From Streptomyces sp. HUAS MG91 (lineage in GTDB: Bacteria > Actinomycetota > Actinomycetes > Streptomycetales > Streptomycetaceae): a DNA stretch of 64,000 nt. Positions 53,201-63,489 of the stretch are shown here, piece by piece; within the stretch, counting starts at the first letter, position 1; each line of letters opens with the position of its first letter. The position numbers and the translations under genes were made by a program. The stretch lies in the NCBI RefSeq assembly GCF_040529335.1, contig NZ_CP159535.1, forward strand, positions 62,001 to 126,000. The letters are read 5' to 3'. The notes beneath the pieces were generated by a model, which saw nothing but the letters and a program-made list of their open reading frames with translations, searched no databases and had not been told where the DNA came from.

Positions 53201-56200
53201 GCTCGCCGACCACACCGCCTTCGGCGCCGTCGTCGTCCCGGCGACCGCCCATCTGGACCTGGCCCTGTCGGCGGCCGCCCACACCGGGTGCGGAGCGGTG
53301 GAACAGCTGACCCTGGAGGTGCCCCTGATCCTGCCGGACTCCGGCGACGTACGGATCCGGGTCGTCGTCGGCCCGGCGGACGACGACGGGCGCCGCACCC
53401 TGGACGTGTACTCGCGCCCCGCCGACGAGGACCCGCAGGCGGGCGGCTGGACCCGGCACGCGATGGGCACGGTGCTGCCCGCCGGACCGCCGGCACCCGA
53501 ACACGACGACGATGTACGCCCCTTGGCCTCCTGGCCGCCCGCCGGGGCCCGGCGGATCGACATCGGCACCCTCTACGACACGTTCGCGGACGCGGGCTTC
53601 GACTACGGCCCCGGCTTCCGCGGGCTGCGCGAGGTGTGGCGCCGGGGCGACGAGCTGTTCGCCCTGGCCACCCTGCCGGACACCGCCGACGGCGTCGCCG
53701 CCGAGGAGTTCGCGCTGCACCCCGCCCTGCTGGACACCGTCCTGCACGCGGCGATCGCCGGCGGCGTCGTCGACGTGAGCGGCGAGCGGAGCCGGATGCC
53801 GTTCTCCTGGTCCGGCGTGGAGCCGGCCGGTCCCGGCGCCGCGACCGTACGGGTCCGCCTCACGTCGACGGGCGAGGAGACGGTGACGCTGACCGTCGCC
53901 GACGAACGCGGCCGCCGGATCGCCACCATCGGCGCGCTGGCGTTCCGCCCGGCCGATGCCCAGCAGGTGCACTCCGCCCGCGGCGCCGCACGGCAGCCCT
54001 TGTACGAGGTGCGGTGGCGGCCGTCGAAGGAGCGCGCGCGGCAGGCCGGGCGCACCCCGTGGGCCGTGCTCGGCGCGCCCGACGGCCTGGCCGCCCGGCT
54101 GCGCCCGGCCGACGCCGCCGACACGACACCGCACTCCTCCCTCGACGCCCTCCTGGCCGGACAGCGGCCGCCCGCGCACATCGCCCTGTGCCTGGACGAC
54201 CTCGTCGCGGCGAGCGCGGCCGACGGCCCGGTCGCCGCCACCCGCGACGCCGACAAGCGCGTCCTGGCGCTGCTCCAGCAGTTCCTCGCCGACGACCGCC
54301 TCGCCGGATCCACCCTGGTGGTGCTGACCCGGCTGGCCGTCGGCGCGGTCGCGGGGGAGCGCGTCGAGTCGTTGCCCGGAGCCTCGGTGTGGGGCCTGGT
54401 CCGCGCGGCGCAGAGCGAGCACCCGGGCAGGTTCCGGCTCGTGGACCTCGACGACGCGGACGCCTCCTGGGCGTCCCTCGCCGACGTGATCGCCGACGAC
54501 GAGGCCCAACTCGCCGTGCGCGACGGCGCGTTCCTCGTGCCCCGGCTCGCCGCCGCCGCTCCGGACGGCCACCGCCTCCCGGAGCCGCCGGCCGGCGCCC
54601 ACCGCCTCGGCATCCCGACCAAGGGAACCGTCGAGAACCTGACCTGGGTGCCGTGCCCCGAGGTCGACGCGCCCCTGGCGAGCGGCCAGGTCCGGATCGC
54701 CGTGCAGGCCGCCGGGCTCAACTTCCGCGACATCACCATCGCCCTCGGCCTCGTCGGCCGGACCGCCATCGACGCCGGGCTCGGCAGCGAGGGCGCCGGA
54801 GTCGTCCTCGACGTCGCCGACGACGTCACCGCGTTCGCCCCCGGCGACCGGGTCACCGGCATCTTCACCGGCGCCTTCGGCCGCACGGCCGTCGCCGACC
54901 ACCGCATGCTCGTGCCCGTGCCCGACGGCTGGAGCTTCGCCGAGGCGGCCTCCGTGCCGTGCACGTTCCTCACCGCCTACCACGGCCTGCTGCGCGTGGC
55001 CCGGCTGAAGAAGGGGCAGCGGGTCCTCATCCACGCCGCGGCGGGCGGCGTCGGCATGGCCGCCGTCCAACTGGCCCGGCACGTCGGCGCCGAGATCTAC
55101 GCCACCGCCAGCGAGGCCAAGTGGCCCGCCCTGCGCGCCCTGGGCCTCGACGACGACCACCTCGCGTCCTCCCGCGACCTGGAGTTCGCGCCGAAGTTCC
55201 TGCGCACCACCGAGGGCCGCGGAGTGGACGTCGTCCTCAACTCCCTCGCCCACGAGTTCGTCGACGCCTCGCTGACGCTGCTGCCGGGCGGCGGGCACTT
55301 CGCCGAGATGGGCAAGACCGACATCCGCGAGCCCGCGACGGTGGCCGCCGACCACCCCGGCGTCCACTACGAGGCGTTCGACCTCTGGGAGGCGGGACCG
55401 GACGCCCTCCAGGAGATGTTCCGCGCCGTCATGGACCTGTTCGCCGACGGCCGGATACGCCTGGGCCCGATCTCCCTGACCGGCATCCGCGACGCCCGCC
55501 GCACGTTCCGGGAGATGAGCCAGGGGCGCCACATCGGCAAGCTGGTCCTGGAGGTGGGCGGCGGCTTCGGCGGCGGCACGGTGCTCGTCACGGGCGGCAC
55601 CGGGGGAGTGGGCTCCCTCGTCGCCCGCCACCTCGTGACCCATCACGGCGTCCGCAGCCTGGTCCTCGCCAGCCGCAGCGGACCGGCCGCCGAGGGCGTG
55701 CCCGGGCTCGTCGCCGAACTGGAGGCCGCCGGGGCGCGGGTGCGGGCCGTGGCCTGCGACGTGGCGGACCGCGACGCCGTGGCCGCACTCCTCGACGGTC
55801 TGCCGGGCAGCCACCCGTTGACCGCGGTCGTGCATGCCGCGGGTGCCCTCGCCGACGGCACCGTGGAGTCGCTGACCGCGAAGAGCCTCGACCACGTCCT
55901 CGACGCCAAGGCCGCCGGCGCTCACCATCTGCACGAACTGACCCGCGAGCGGCCCCTGTCGGCCTTCGTCGAGTTCTCCGCCTTCGCCGGCCAGACCGGC
56001 AACGCCGGACAGGCCAACTACGCCGCCGCCAACACCTTCCTCGACGGCCTGGCCGCCCGGCGCAGGTCCGAGGGCCTGCCCGCCACCTCCCTGTGCTGGG
56101 GCTGGTGGGAGGAGAGCAGCGGCATGACCGGAGAACTGCACCGCGCCGACCTGTCCCGGCTGCGCCGCGCGGGCATCGCCGCGATGCCGACCGCCGAGGC

Positions 56201-56903
56201 ACTGGCCCTGTTCGACGCGGCGGTCGCCGAGGGCAAGGCCGTCCTCGTGCCCGCCCGGATCGACCTCGCCGCGCTGCGCGGCAGGCCCGCCGACGAGGTG
56301 CCCCCGCTGCTGCGCGACCTCGTCGACGCCGCCCGTCCCCGTCGCGCCGCGACCGCCACCGCCACGGCCGGCGGCCCCGCGGGACTCCTGGACCGGCTGA
56401 CCGCGCTGCCCGCGCCGCAGGCGCGAGAAGCGCTCCTGGAGCGGATCCGCGAGCAGGCCGCCGTGGTCCTCGGGCACAGCTCGGGCGCGGGCGTCGACGC
56501 CGACCAGGCGTTCACCCAGCTCGGCTTCGACTCACTGACCGCCGTCGAGCTCTGCAACCTGCTGGCGGCCGAGACCGGCCTGCGCCTGCCGTCCACCCTC
56601 GTCTTCAGCTATCCGACCCCGCGCGAACTGGGCGAGCACCTCTTCGGCCTGCTGCGGCCGGCGGGCGAGGACGAGGGCGCCGCCCCCGGCGCGACGGACG
56701 ACGCCGAAGCGGCCGACGAGACGCGCATCCGTGAGGTGCTGCGGACCGTGCGGATCGGGGACCTGCGCGCCGCGGGCCTGCTCGAACCGGTCCTCGCCCT
56801 GGCCGGCGCGGCCGCGGAACCCGACGCCGGCGAACCGGCCGGCCAACTGTCCGACCTGGACCTGGATTCCCTGATCGACCTGGCCCTGGACGAGAAGAGG
56901 TGA
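50280..56903 (+). CDS. PKS extension module, KS-AT-DH-ER-KR-ACP
   Basis: A 2207-residue fully reducing module. [18 protein letters not shown] and HAFH, malonyl type. DH: both motifs present ([20 protein letters not shown]). ER: NADPH site [13 protein letters not shown]: nucleotide motif GGTGGVG, Tyr1914 and Asn1918 present, but the catalytic Ser position 13 residues before the Tyr is Ala1901 (EFSAFAG), and the LDD motif reads [17 protein letters not shown], followed by a C-terminal docking helix. Predicted product: a saturated CH2-CH2 unit if the KR still works. ATG 50280 follows GGGGAG, 7 bp after the previous stop. Confidence 0.94.
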   Translation: MTNDNSAEVLDYLKRTSIELLETRKRLQELTDAAAEPVAIVGVACRYPGGVSSPEQLWELVHSGADVVSDFPDDRGWDVENLHDPDGLRPGSSSTRSGGFLYDAGDFDAEFFGLSPREALSADPQHRLLLETAWESLERAGIDPQSLNGSDTGVFAGIAYFGYGNHFATPESIAGYAQTGSLLSVASGRVAYALGLQGPAVSTDTACSSSLVTVHQAVRSLRQGECGLALAGGVTVMGTPQVFREMSKLRGLSQDGRCRAFADAADGTGFSEGVGVLVLERLSDARRNGHRVWAVIRGSAVNQDGASNGLTAPSGPAQQRVIRAALTDARLQAGDVDAVEAHGTGTRLGDPIEAGALLATYGQERQGGDPLWLGSLKSNTGHTQAAAGVGGLIKMVMAMRHGVLPATLHVDRPSSHVDWESGAVELLTEAREWTTPEGRPRRAGVSAFGVSGTNAHVILEEPPADEAGPTSGEKELLYGGGDAVPWVLSARSRQALRAQARKLRDFAAADTGQDLTDLGWSLVSSRTPFEHRAVVVGRDRDELLTALTALSEGEESPAVVHGTVGEPGGTVFMFPGQGTQWTGVARQLYDAHPVFARSLDETCARLDAHLPFALLPLLLAEEGDADWVDEDGRRKRTDMAQAALFALQVALYRLLAQYGPRPDHLIGHSVGEIAAAHVSGVLGLDTAVRLVAARGRVMQAVTEQGAMLAVRAPHDRVAGLLDGYDRVGVAAVNGPESVVVSGLREQVHAVRDRLVADGVSAKLLPVDHAFHSPLMDPVLDAFADTLGELPRDGAMTIPIVSTRLGRAATLQELTSARYWVDHVREPVRFHEAVECARAAGASVFFEVGPGATLASITKEAFAGQGVHDAVVVSASRKGRPGSRTLLTALAHLHVHGAGVDWAALFGTRRLVDLPTYAFQHQRYWLDFLAEMETADVTSAGLTAAGHPLLGAVVDLPGTDETVFTALWSLRTHGWLADHTAFGAVVVPATAHLDLALSAAAHTGCGAVEQLTLEVPLILPDSGDVRIRVVVGPADDDGRRTLDVYSRPADEDPQAGGWTRHAMGTVLPAGPPAPEHDDDVRPLASWPPAGARRIDIGTLYDTFADAGFDYGPGFRGLREVWRRGDELFALATLPDTADGVAAEEFALHPALLDTVLHAAIAGGVVDVSGERSRMPFSWSGVEPAGPGAATVRVRLTSTGEETVTLTVADERGRRIATIGALAFRPADAQQVHSARGAARQPLYEVRWRPSKERARQAGRTPWAVLGAPDGLAARLRPADAADTTPHSSLDALLAGQRPPAHIALCLDDLVAASAADGPVAATRDADKRVLALLQQFLADDRLAGSTLVVLTRLAVGAVAGERVESLPGASVWGLVRAAQSEHPGRFRLVDLDDADASWASLADVIADDEAQLAVRDGAFLVPRLAAAAPDGHRLPEPPAGAHRLGIPTKGTVENLTWVPCPEVDAPLASGQVRIAVQAAGLNFRDITIALGLVGRTAIDAGLGSEGAGVVLDVADDVTAFAPGDRVTGIFTGAFGRTAVADHRMLVPVPDGWSFAEAASVPCTFLTAYHGLLRVARLKKGQRVLIHAAAGGVGMAAVQLARHVGAEIYATASEAKWPALRALGLDDDHLASSRDLEFAPKFLRTTEGRGVDVVLNSLAHEFVDASLTLLPGGGHFAEMGKTDIREPATVAADHPGVHYEAFDLWEAGPDALQEMFRAVMDLFADGRIRLGPISLTGIRDARRTFREMSQGRHIGKLVLEVGGGFGGGTVLVTGGTGGVGSLVARHLVTHHGVRSLVLASRSGPAAEGVPGLVAELEAAGARVRAVACDVADRDAVAALLDGLPGSHPLTAVVHAAGALADGTVESLTAKSLDHVLDAKAAGAHHLHELTRERPLSAFVEFSAFAGQTGNAGQANYAAANTFLDGLAARRRSEGLPATSLCWGWWEESSGMTGELHRADLSRLRRAGIAAMPTAEALALFDAAVAEGKAVLVPARIDLAALRGRPADEVPPLLRDLVDAARPRRAATATATAGGPAGLLDRLTALPAPQAREALLERIREQAAVVLGHSSGAGVDADQAFTQLGFDSLTAVELCNLLAAETGLRLPSTLVFSYPTPRELGEHLFGLLRPAGEDEGAAPGATDDAEAADETRIREVLRTVRIGDLRAAGLLEPVLALAGAAAEPDAGEPAGQLSDLDLDSLIDLALDEKR

Positions 56904-56908
56904 ACGGC

Positions 56909-59900
56909 ATGACCGACTCGACCGACCGCACGGCGGACGGCGCGGACCGGGTCCAGCGGGCGCTGCGCACGCTGCTGGAGGAGCGCGACCGGCTCCGCCG
57001 CGAGAACGACGACCTGAAGGCGGGCCGCGGCGAGCCGATCGCGGTGGTGTCCATGTCCTGCCGTTTCCCGGGAGGCGTGGCCTCACCGGAGGATCTGTGG
57101 GACGTGGTCCGCGAGGGCCGCGACATCGTCGGCGACTTCCCCGACGACCGCGGCTGGCGCGACGTGTACGACGCCGACCCCGACGCCACCGGCAAGGCGT
57201 ACACCCGCCAGGGCGGATTCCTGACGGACGTGGCCGGGTTCGACGCCGGGTTCTTCGGCATCAGCCCGCGCGAGGCGCTGGCCGTCGACCCGCACCACCG
57301 GCTCCTCCTGGAGACGTCGTGGGAGGCGTTCGAACGGGCGGGTATCGTCCCCGCCGACGTACGGGGAAGCGACGTCGGCGTCTTCACGGGTGTGAGCTCG
57401 TCGGAGTACGGGTGGCGTTTCCTGGAGGGCGGCCAGAAGGACCTGGAGGGCTACCTGCTGTACGGCAGCGCCCTGAGCGTGGCCTCCGGCCGGGTCTCGT
57501 ACGAACTGGGCCTCACCGGGCCCGCGGTGTCCCTGGACACCGCGTGCTCGTCGTCGCTGGTGTCGCTGCACATGGCGGTGCAGTCGCTGCGGTCGGGCGA
57601 GTGCTCGCTCGCCCTGGCGGGCGGGGCGCTCGTGATGGCGACGCCCGCGATGTTCGTCGAGTTCTCCCGCCAGCGCGCCCTGTCCGCCGACGGCCGCTGC
57701 AAGGCGTTCGCCGACGGCGCCGACGGCACCGGCTGGGCGGAGGGCGCGGGCGTCCTCCTCCTCGAACGGCTCTCCGACGCACGCCGCAACGGACACCCCG
57801 TCCTGGCCGTCGTGCGGGGCAGCGCGGTCAACCAGGACGGCGCCAGCAACGGCCTGACCGCCCCCAACGGCCGCGCCCAGGAGAAGGTCATCCGCGCGGC
57901 CCTGGCCAACGCGGGCGTGGACCCCGCCGACGTGGACCTGGTCGAGGCGCACGGCACCGGCACCAGGCTGGGCGACCCGATCGAGGCGGGTGCCCTGCTC
58001 GCCACGTACGGGCAGGGCCGCGCCGAGGAGCGGCCGCTGTGGCTCGGCTCCCTGAAGTCGAACATGGGGCACGCCCAGGCCGCGGCCGGCGTCGGCGGTG
58101 TCATCAAGACCGTGATGGCGCTGCGCCACGGCTATCTGCCCAAGACCCTGCACGTGAACGCGCCCACACGGGAGGTCGACTGGGAGTCCGGGGCCGTCGA
58201 GGTCCTCGCCGAGGGCCGGGAGTGGGCCCGCGCCGACGGGCCGCGCCGGGCGGGCGTGTCCTCGTTCGGCGTCAGCGGCACCAACGCGCACGTCGTCCTG
58301 GAGGAGGCGGACCCCGCGGACGGGCCCGCGGTGGCCACCGGCCCCGCCGACGGCACCATCGGCGCGGGTCTCGTGCCCTGGGTGCTGTCCGCCAAGAGCG
58401 CCCAGGCCCTGCGGCAACAGGCCTCCAGGCTCCGCGAGTTCACCGCCGCCGACCCGTCCCTGGACCTCGCCGACGTGGGCTGGTCGCTCGTGTCGAGCCG
58501 GTCCAGGTTCACCCACCGGGCCGTGGTCCTCGGCCACGACCGCGACGAACTCCTCGACGGCCTCGGCGCGTTGAGCGAGGGCACCGAGTCCCCCGCGGTC
58601 GTCCGCGGCAGCGCGGGCGGGCCGGGTCCCGTCGCCTTCGTCTTCCCGGGCCAGGGCTCCCAGTGGGCGGGCATGGGACGCGAGCTGTACGAGGGGTTCC
58701 CGGTCTTCGCCCGCAGCATCGACGCCTGCGCCGAGGCCCTGTCCGAGTGGGTCGACTGGTCGCTGCTCGACGTGATCCGCGGCGCGGCGGACGCCCCGGG
58801 CTTCGACCACGTCGACGTGGTGCAGCCCGCGCTGTTCGCGGTGATGGTGTCCACGGCGGCCCTGTGGCGGTCCTGGGGCGTGGAACCGGCCGCGGTGATC
58901 GGCCACAGCCAGGGCGAGATCGCCGCCGCGTACGTGAGCGGCGCGCTGTCCCTGCGGGACGCCACCCGGGTCGTGGCGCTGCGCAGCAAGGCCCTGGTGG
59001 ACCTGATCGGGCACGGCGGGATGGCGTCGGTGGGCGCGTCCGCGGACGAGGTGGAGCGACACCTCGCGCCGTGGGGCGACCAGGTGAGCGTCGCCGTCGT
59101 CAACGGCCCGTCCTCGGTCGTGGTCTCCGGCGAACCGGAGTCGCTCGACGAGTTCGTGGAGAAGATGAACGCCGAGGGCGTCCAGGCCCGCCGCATCAAG
59201 GTCGACTACGCCTCGCACTCCCACCACGTGGCCCGCGTGCGGGACCAGGTGGTCGGCTCCCTGTCCGACGTCCGTCCCACGACGTCGACGGTGCCGTTCT
59301 ACTCGACCCTGTACGGCGAGGTCATCGACACCACGCGCCTCGACGCCGGCTACTGGTACGAGAACCTGCGCGAGAAGGTCCTCTTCGAGCCGTCCGCACG
59401 GCAGCTGGCCGCGGACGGGTTCCGGGTGTTCGTCGAGGTGAGCCCGCACCCCGTGCTGACCGTGCCGGTGCAGGAGATCCTCGACGACACCGGTGGCGCC
59501 GGCGACTCGGGCGACGCGCTGGTCCTGTCGTCCTCGAGGCGCGGCAGAGGCGAGGTGGAGTCCGTGCTCACCTCGCTGGCCACGCTGCACGCGCGCGGCG
59601 GAGCCGTCGACTGGGCCGCCCTGTTCGGCACCCGCCGCCGCGTGGACCTGCCGACGTACGCGTTCCAGCACCAGCGCTACTGGCTCGGCTCCGCGCCCAC
59701 CGCCGCCGTCGCACAGCTGCCGGCCGCCGAGCCGCCCGCGCCCGACGACACCGGCGAGCGCCCCCTGGCCGAGCGGGTCGCCGCGCTCTCCGGCGACGAG
59801 GCGAAGGAGCTCGTGCTCGACCACGTCCTCCAGAAGGTCGCCGTCGTGCTCGGACACGCCTCCGGCGGATCCGTCGACGCCGACCGGGAGTTCAAGGAGC

Positions 59901-60043
59901 TCGGCTTCGACTCGCTGCTGTCGGTGGAGCTCAGCAAGCGCCTGAGCGCCTCGACCGGGCACAAGCTGCGGCCGAACCTGGTGCTGCGGCACCCCTCGCC
60001 GCGGCGCATCGCCGGGCACCTCACGACCCTGCTGTCCGCGTAG
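56909..60043 (+). CDS. PKS extension module without reduction, KS-AT-ACP
   Basis: A 1044-residue final PKS module. [13 protein letters not shown] with its histidines. AT: GHSQGE and YASH, methylmalonyl type. [14 protein letters not shown] near 1000. No reductive domain, so it leaves a beta-ketone next to an alpha-methyl carbon. A 2-methyl-3-oxo acyl chain is what is needed for alpha-hydroxylation and hemiketal closure to a tetrahydropyran. ATG 56909 is chosen because AAGAGGTGA lies just before it; GTG 56900, overlapping the previous TGA, would add three residues. The chain is passed to the C domain of the NRPS at 60210. Confidence 0.93.
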   Translation: MTDSTDRTADGADRVQRALRTLLEERDRLRRENDDLKAGRGEPIAVVSMSCRFPGGVASPEDLWDVVREGRDIVGDFPDDRGWRDVYDADPDATGKAYTRQGGFLTDVAGFDAGFFGISPREALAVDPHHRLLLETSWEAFERAGIVPADVRGSDVGVFTGVSSSEYGWRFLEGGQKDLEGYLLYGSALSVASGRVSYELGLTGPAVSLDTACSSSLVSLHMAVQSLRSGECSLALAGGALVMATPAMFVEFSRQRALSADGRCKAFADGADGTGWAEGAGVLLLERLSDARRNGHPVLAVVRGSAVNQDGASNGLTAPNGRAQEKVIRAALANAGVDPADVDLVEAHGTGTRLGDPIEAGALLATYGQGRAEERPLWLGSLKSNMGHAQAAAGVGGVIKTVMALRHGYLPKTLHVNAPTREVDWESGAVEVLAEGREWARADGPRRAGVSSFGVSGTNAHVVLEEADPADGPAVATGPADGTIGAGLVPWVLSAKSAQALRQQASRLREFTAADPSLDLADVGWSLVSSRSRFTHRAVVLGHDRDELLDGLGALSEGTESPAVVRGSAGGPGPVAFVFPGQGSQWAGMGRELYEGFPVFARSIDACAEALSEWVDWSLLDVIRGAADAPGFDHVDVVQPALFAVMVSTAALWRSWGVEPAAVIGHSQGEIAAAYVSGALSLRDATRVVALRSKALVDLIGHGGMASVGASADEVERHLAPWGDQVSVAVVNGPSSVVVSGEPESLDEFVEKMNAEGVQARRIKVDYASHSHHVARVRDQVVGSLSDVRPTTSTVPFYSTLYGEVIDTTRLDAGYWYENLREKVLFEPSARQLAADGFRVFVEVSPHPVLTVPVQEILDDTGGAGDSGDALVLSSSRRGRGEVESVLTSLATLHARGGAVDWAALFGTRRRVDLPTYAFQHQRYWLGSAPTAAVAQLPAAEPPAPDDTGERPLAERVAALSGDEAKELVLDHVLQKVAVVLGHASGGSVDADREFKELGFDSLLSVELSKRLSASTGHKLRPNLVLRHPSPRRIAGHLTTLLSA

Positions 60044-60059
60044 GGCACGCCGGGGCACC

Positions 60060-60110
60060 TGTCCCGCCGGCGGGACACCGCAAGCCGTCACGGCCCGGTG
60101 TCCCGCCGGG
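60060..60110. promoter_or_regulatory. Perfect 18-bp palindrome plus a half-site upstream of the polyketide-accepting NRPS
   Basis: TGTCCCGCCGGCGGGACA at 60060-60077, identical to the copies at 11368 and 39254, and a half copy TGTCCCGCCGGG at 60099-60110. They occupy the only sizeable gap (166 bp) between the PKS genes and the next NRPS gene. The NRPS and ccr genes may thus have their own regulated promoter. Confidence 0.65.
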
Positions 60111-60209
60111 TTACGAACTGTCTTGTACGGCCGCCGCGCTCTCCCGACCATGGGGGTGATCTGCGAATTCATCCGGTTTCCGGGCCTTCTTGTCTAGGGG
60201 TTGATCTGT

Positions 60210-63200
60210 GTGCGTTCATTCGGTGCGTCCTCTGCGCACAAGGGCATGTGGCGGGCGCAGGAGATGGCCCCCGACACGCCGAACCACGCGCTGACCATGT
60301 GGGACGTGGACGGTGACCTGGACCGGGAAGCCATCGGGTCCGCGTTCCTGCACGTCATGGGCGAGGCCGAGGTGCTGCGCGTCACCTTCTCCGACGACGG
60401 CGAGGGACTGCGCCTGGTCCCCAGGGAGCTGGGCGACTGGCGTCCGTTCGCCCTCGACCTGAGCGCCGAGGCCGACCCCGAGCAGGCGGCCCGCGACGCC
60501 CTCGCCGAACTGGTGCGGCAGCCCTTCGATCTCGGCCGGGACCTGCTGTTCCGGCTGGGCGCGGTCAAGCTGTCGGACACCCGCCACCTGCTGGTGATCG
60601 CCTACCACCACCTCATATCGGACGGGTTCGGCGCGGGCGGCCTGCTGTCCCGGCGCCTCGCCGAGGTCTACACGGCCCTGGTGCGCGGCGAGCCGGTGCC
60701 CGAGCTCGAACACCCCTGGGACACCGCGTCGTTCGCGGCCGAGGCCACCGACTACCTCGTCTCCGAGAAGTTCACCGAGGACTCCGCCTTCTGGCGCGAC
60801 TACCTCAAGGACGCGCCCGCCCCCGCGCAGCTCCCGCGCGTCGCCCTCGGCGACGAGCAGCGCGCCGCCCTGTCCGAGCCGCTCGGCAGCGCCGACCGCT
60901 GGTCGGAGGTGGCCGAGACCATCGGCATGGCCTCCCGCACGCTGACCGTGCCGCGCGCCGAGGCCGACACCTGGACCGAGACCGCGCAGAACCTGGGCCT
61001 GTGGATGTCCCAACTGGTCACCGCCGCCACGGCCGTGTACCTGCGGCACCGCTGCGAACACCCCGAGTTCCTGCTCTCGCTCGCGGTGGGCAACCGGATC
61101 GGCGTGGCCAGCCGCACTCCCGGCCTCGCCGTGAACGTGGTCCCGGTGCGGGCGAAGGTCGGCCTCGACGCGTCCTTCGCTGACATCGCCGAGGCGCTCG
61201 TCGACGACACGTACGAGATCTTCGACCACACCGCCTGCCACTACTCCGACATCCAGCGGGCCGCCGGAACCCCGCTGAGCGACCGCGGCAGCTACGGCGC
61301 CGTCGTCAACGTCGTCGAGTTCGTCGAGCGGCTCACCTTCGGCGACAGCCCCGCCCGCTACTGCGGCGCGACCACCGGAACCTTCGAGGAGCTGTCCATC
61401 GGCGTCTACACCGACGGCAGCCCCGACAGCGACCTGTACATCCGGCTCGACGCCCCCGCCCGCCTCTACGACCGCGCCGAACTCCGCTTCATCGGCGAGG
61501 AGCTGATCGCCCACCTGCGCGCCGTGCTCGCCGCGGGCGACAAGCCGGTCGGCACCCTGGACGTGCTCGCCGGCGAGCACCGCGACCGGGTGCTGGCGGC
61601 GGCCCACGGCACGCGGACGCCGCAGTCCTGCCTGACGGTCCCCGAACTGTTCACCCGCCGGGCCGAGGCCGACCCCGACGCCGTCGCGCTGGTCGACGCG
61701 GACGACCAGGTGTCGTACGGCGAACTCGCCGCGCGCTCGGACCGGATCGCCCGTGCGCTGCGCGGGCGCGGCGTGGCGCCCGAGACGGTCGTCGCGGTGG
61801 CGCTGCCGCGCTCGGCGGAGCTCGCCGCCGCCCTCCTGGGTGTGGCGAAGGCGGGCGGCGCGTACCTCCCCGTCGACCCGGCGGCCCCGGTCGACCGGAT
61901 CACCGCGCGGATCGGCGACACCGAGGCGCGCGTCCTGCTCACCGACGCGGCGACCGCCGAACGCCTCGCGGCGGACTCCGGCGCCCCGGTGACCACCGTC
62001 GAGGCGCTCCTGTCCGAGGGCGCCGCCGACACCCCGGCCGTCACGGCCGCCCCGCGAGCGGACAACCTCCTGGCCGTCCTCCCCGACTCCGCGACCTCCG
62101 GCACGGACGGGGCGGTGGCCCTCACCCACCGCAACCTCGCACGGCTCACCCAGGACGCACCGTGGTGCACGGCCGACGGCACCACGGTGCTGTGGCACAC
62201 CGCGCACACCTCCGACGCGCTCGCCCTCGACCTGTGGGCGCCCCTCCTGGCCGGCGGCCGCGTGGTCGTGGCCCCGGGCGGGGACCTCGACGCCGACGCC
62301 CTGACCGCCGCGCGCGCCGCCCACGGCATCACCACGGTGTGGCTGCCCGCGAGCTGGTTCTCGGCGATCGCCGCCGAACGCCCCGAGGCGCTGGCCGGGC
62401 TGCGCGAGGTCGTCACCGGCGGCGACCGGGTGCCCGCCGCCGCGCTGCGCCGGGTCCGCGAGGCCTGCCCCGAACTGACCGTCGTGCACGGCCACGGCCC
62501 GGCCGAGTCGACCCTGTACGCCGCGTGCCACCGCCTGGCCGCGGGCGAACCGCTGCCCGACGCGTCCACGATCGGCCACCCCCTGGACAACACCTCCCTC
62601 CACGTCCTCGGCCCGGGCCTCAACCCGCTGCCCGCCGGTGTGACCGGCGAGCTGTACGTGGCCGGGACCGGCCTGGCGCGCGGCTACGCCGGGCGGGCCG
62701 CGGCGACCGCGGAGCACTTCGTGGCCTGTCCGTTCGGCCCGGCCGGCGCCGTCATGCACCGGACCGGTGACCGGGTGCGCCGGCGCGAGGACGGCCGGCT
62801 CGAGTACGTGGCGCGTGCCGATCGGCGCGAGCGGCCGGCGGAGGTGGAGGAGGTGCTGTCCGAGCACGCCCACCTCGCCCAGTCCGTCGTCCTCGTCACG
62901 GCGGACGGCTCCGGCGGCCGGCAGCGCCTGGTCGCGTACGTCGTCCCGGCCGCCGGGCGGACCGTCGAGACCGACGAACTGCGCCGGTTCGCCGCAGGCC
63001 GGCTGCCCGAGTCCCGGGTGCCGTCGGTGTTCACCGTCCTCGACCGGCTGCCGCTGACGGCGGGCGGCCGGGTCGACCTCGCGGCGCTGCCCGAGCCCGC
63101 CTCCGCCGAGGACACCTACCGGGCGCCGCGCAACGACATCGAGCGGACCCTGGCCAAGGCCTTCGCCGAGGTCCTCGAACTCGAACGGGTCGGCATCGAC

Positions 63201-63404
63201 GACGACTTCTTCGACCTGGGCGGCAACTCGCTGCGGGCGATCCGCCTCGTCGGCCTGATCCGCTCCGAACTCAAGCAGGAAGTCACCATCCGCCGCCTGT
63301 TCGCGGCCCGGACCGTCACCGGTCTGTCGGACATGTGGAAGGACCTCGGGCAGGCCCGCAGGCCCGGTCTGCGCAGGCGGACCAGGGAAGGCGCCGTCCT
63401 GTAA
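60210..63404 (+). CDS. NRPS module C-A*-T with degenerate adenylation domain
   Basis: A 1064-residue module that should join the polyketide to the first amino acid. C: HHLISDG near 132. The A domain is abnormal: the A3 loop reads ATSGTDGAVALTHRN (no P-loop lysine), A5 reads GHGPAE, the A8 hinge [10 protein letters not shown] is missing (ADRRERPAEVEE instead), and the A10 lysine is Arg (GGRVDL). The pocket nonetheless reads D-A-L-W-V-G-G-L-Y, resembling valine/leucine types. T: LGGNSLRAIRL near 1005. It is probably unable to adenylate and loaded in trans, by the free A protein and the Cys-type shuttle. GTG 60210, nine bases after AGGGG, keeps the whole C-domain start motif; TTG 60201 and ATG 60246 are alternatives. 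Confidence 0.92.
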   Translation: MRSFGASSAHKGMWRAQEMAPDTPNHALTMWDVDGDLDREAIGSAFLHVMGEAEVLRVTFSDDGEGLRLVPRELGDWRPFALDLSAEADPEQAARDALAELVRQPFDLGRDLLFRLGAVKLSDTRHLLVIAYHHLISDGFGAGGLLSRRLAEVYTALVRGEPVPELEHPWDTASFAAEATDYLVSEKFTEDSAFWRDYLKDAPAPAQLPRVALGDEQRAALSEPLGSADRWSEVAETIGMASRTLTVPRAEADTWTETAQNLGLWMSQLVTAATAVYLRHRCEHPEFLLSLAVGNRIGVASRTPGLAVNVVPVRAKVGLDASFADIAEALVDDTYEIFDHTACHYSDIQRAAGTPLSDRGSYGAVVNVVEFVERLTFGDSPARYCGATTGTFEELSIGVYTDGSPDSDLYIRLDAPARLYDRAELRFIGEELIAHLRAVLAAGDKPVGTLDVLAGEHRDRVLAAAHGTRTPQSCLTVPELFTRRAEADPDAVALVDADDQVSYGELAARSDRIARALRGRGVAPETVVAVALPRSAELAAALLGVAKAGGAYLPVDPAAPVDRITARIGDTEARVLLTDAATAERLAADSGAPVTTVEALLSEGAADTPAVTAAPRADNLLAVLPDSATSGTDGAVALTHRNLARLTQDAPWCTADGTTVLWHTAHTSDALALDLWAPLLAGGRVVVAPGGDLDADALTAARAAHGITTVWLPASWFSAIAAERPEALAGLREVVTGGDRVPAAALRRVREACPELTVVHGHGPAESTLYAACHRLAAGEPLPDASTIGHPLDNTSLHVLGPGLNPLPAGVTGELYVAGTGLARGYAGRAAATAEHFVACPFGPAGAVMHRTGDRVRRREDGRLEYVARADRRERPAEVEEVLSEHAHLAQSVVLVTADGSGGRQRLVAYVVPAAGRTVETDELRRFAAGRLPESRVPSVFTVLDRLPLTAGGRVDLAALPEPASAEDTYRAPRNDIERTLAKAFAEVLELERVGIDDDFFDLGGNSLRAIRLVGLIRSELKQEVTIRRLFAARTVTGLSDMWKDLGQARRPGLRRRTREGAVL

Positions 63405-63489
63405 CCACCGCCCCCGGCACACGAATCCGTCGCTCGACCGCGCCCGACCGGCGCGGTGCCCCGATCAGCGGGTGAGGAGAAAGGGAATC

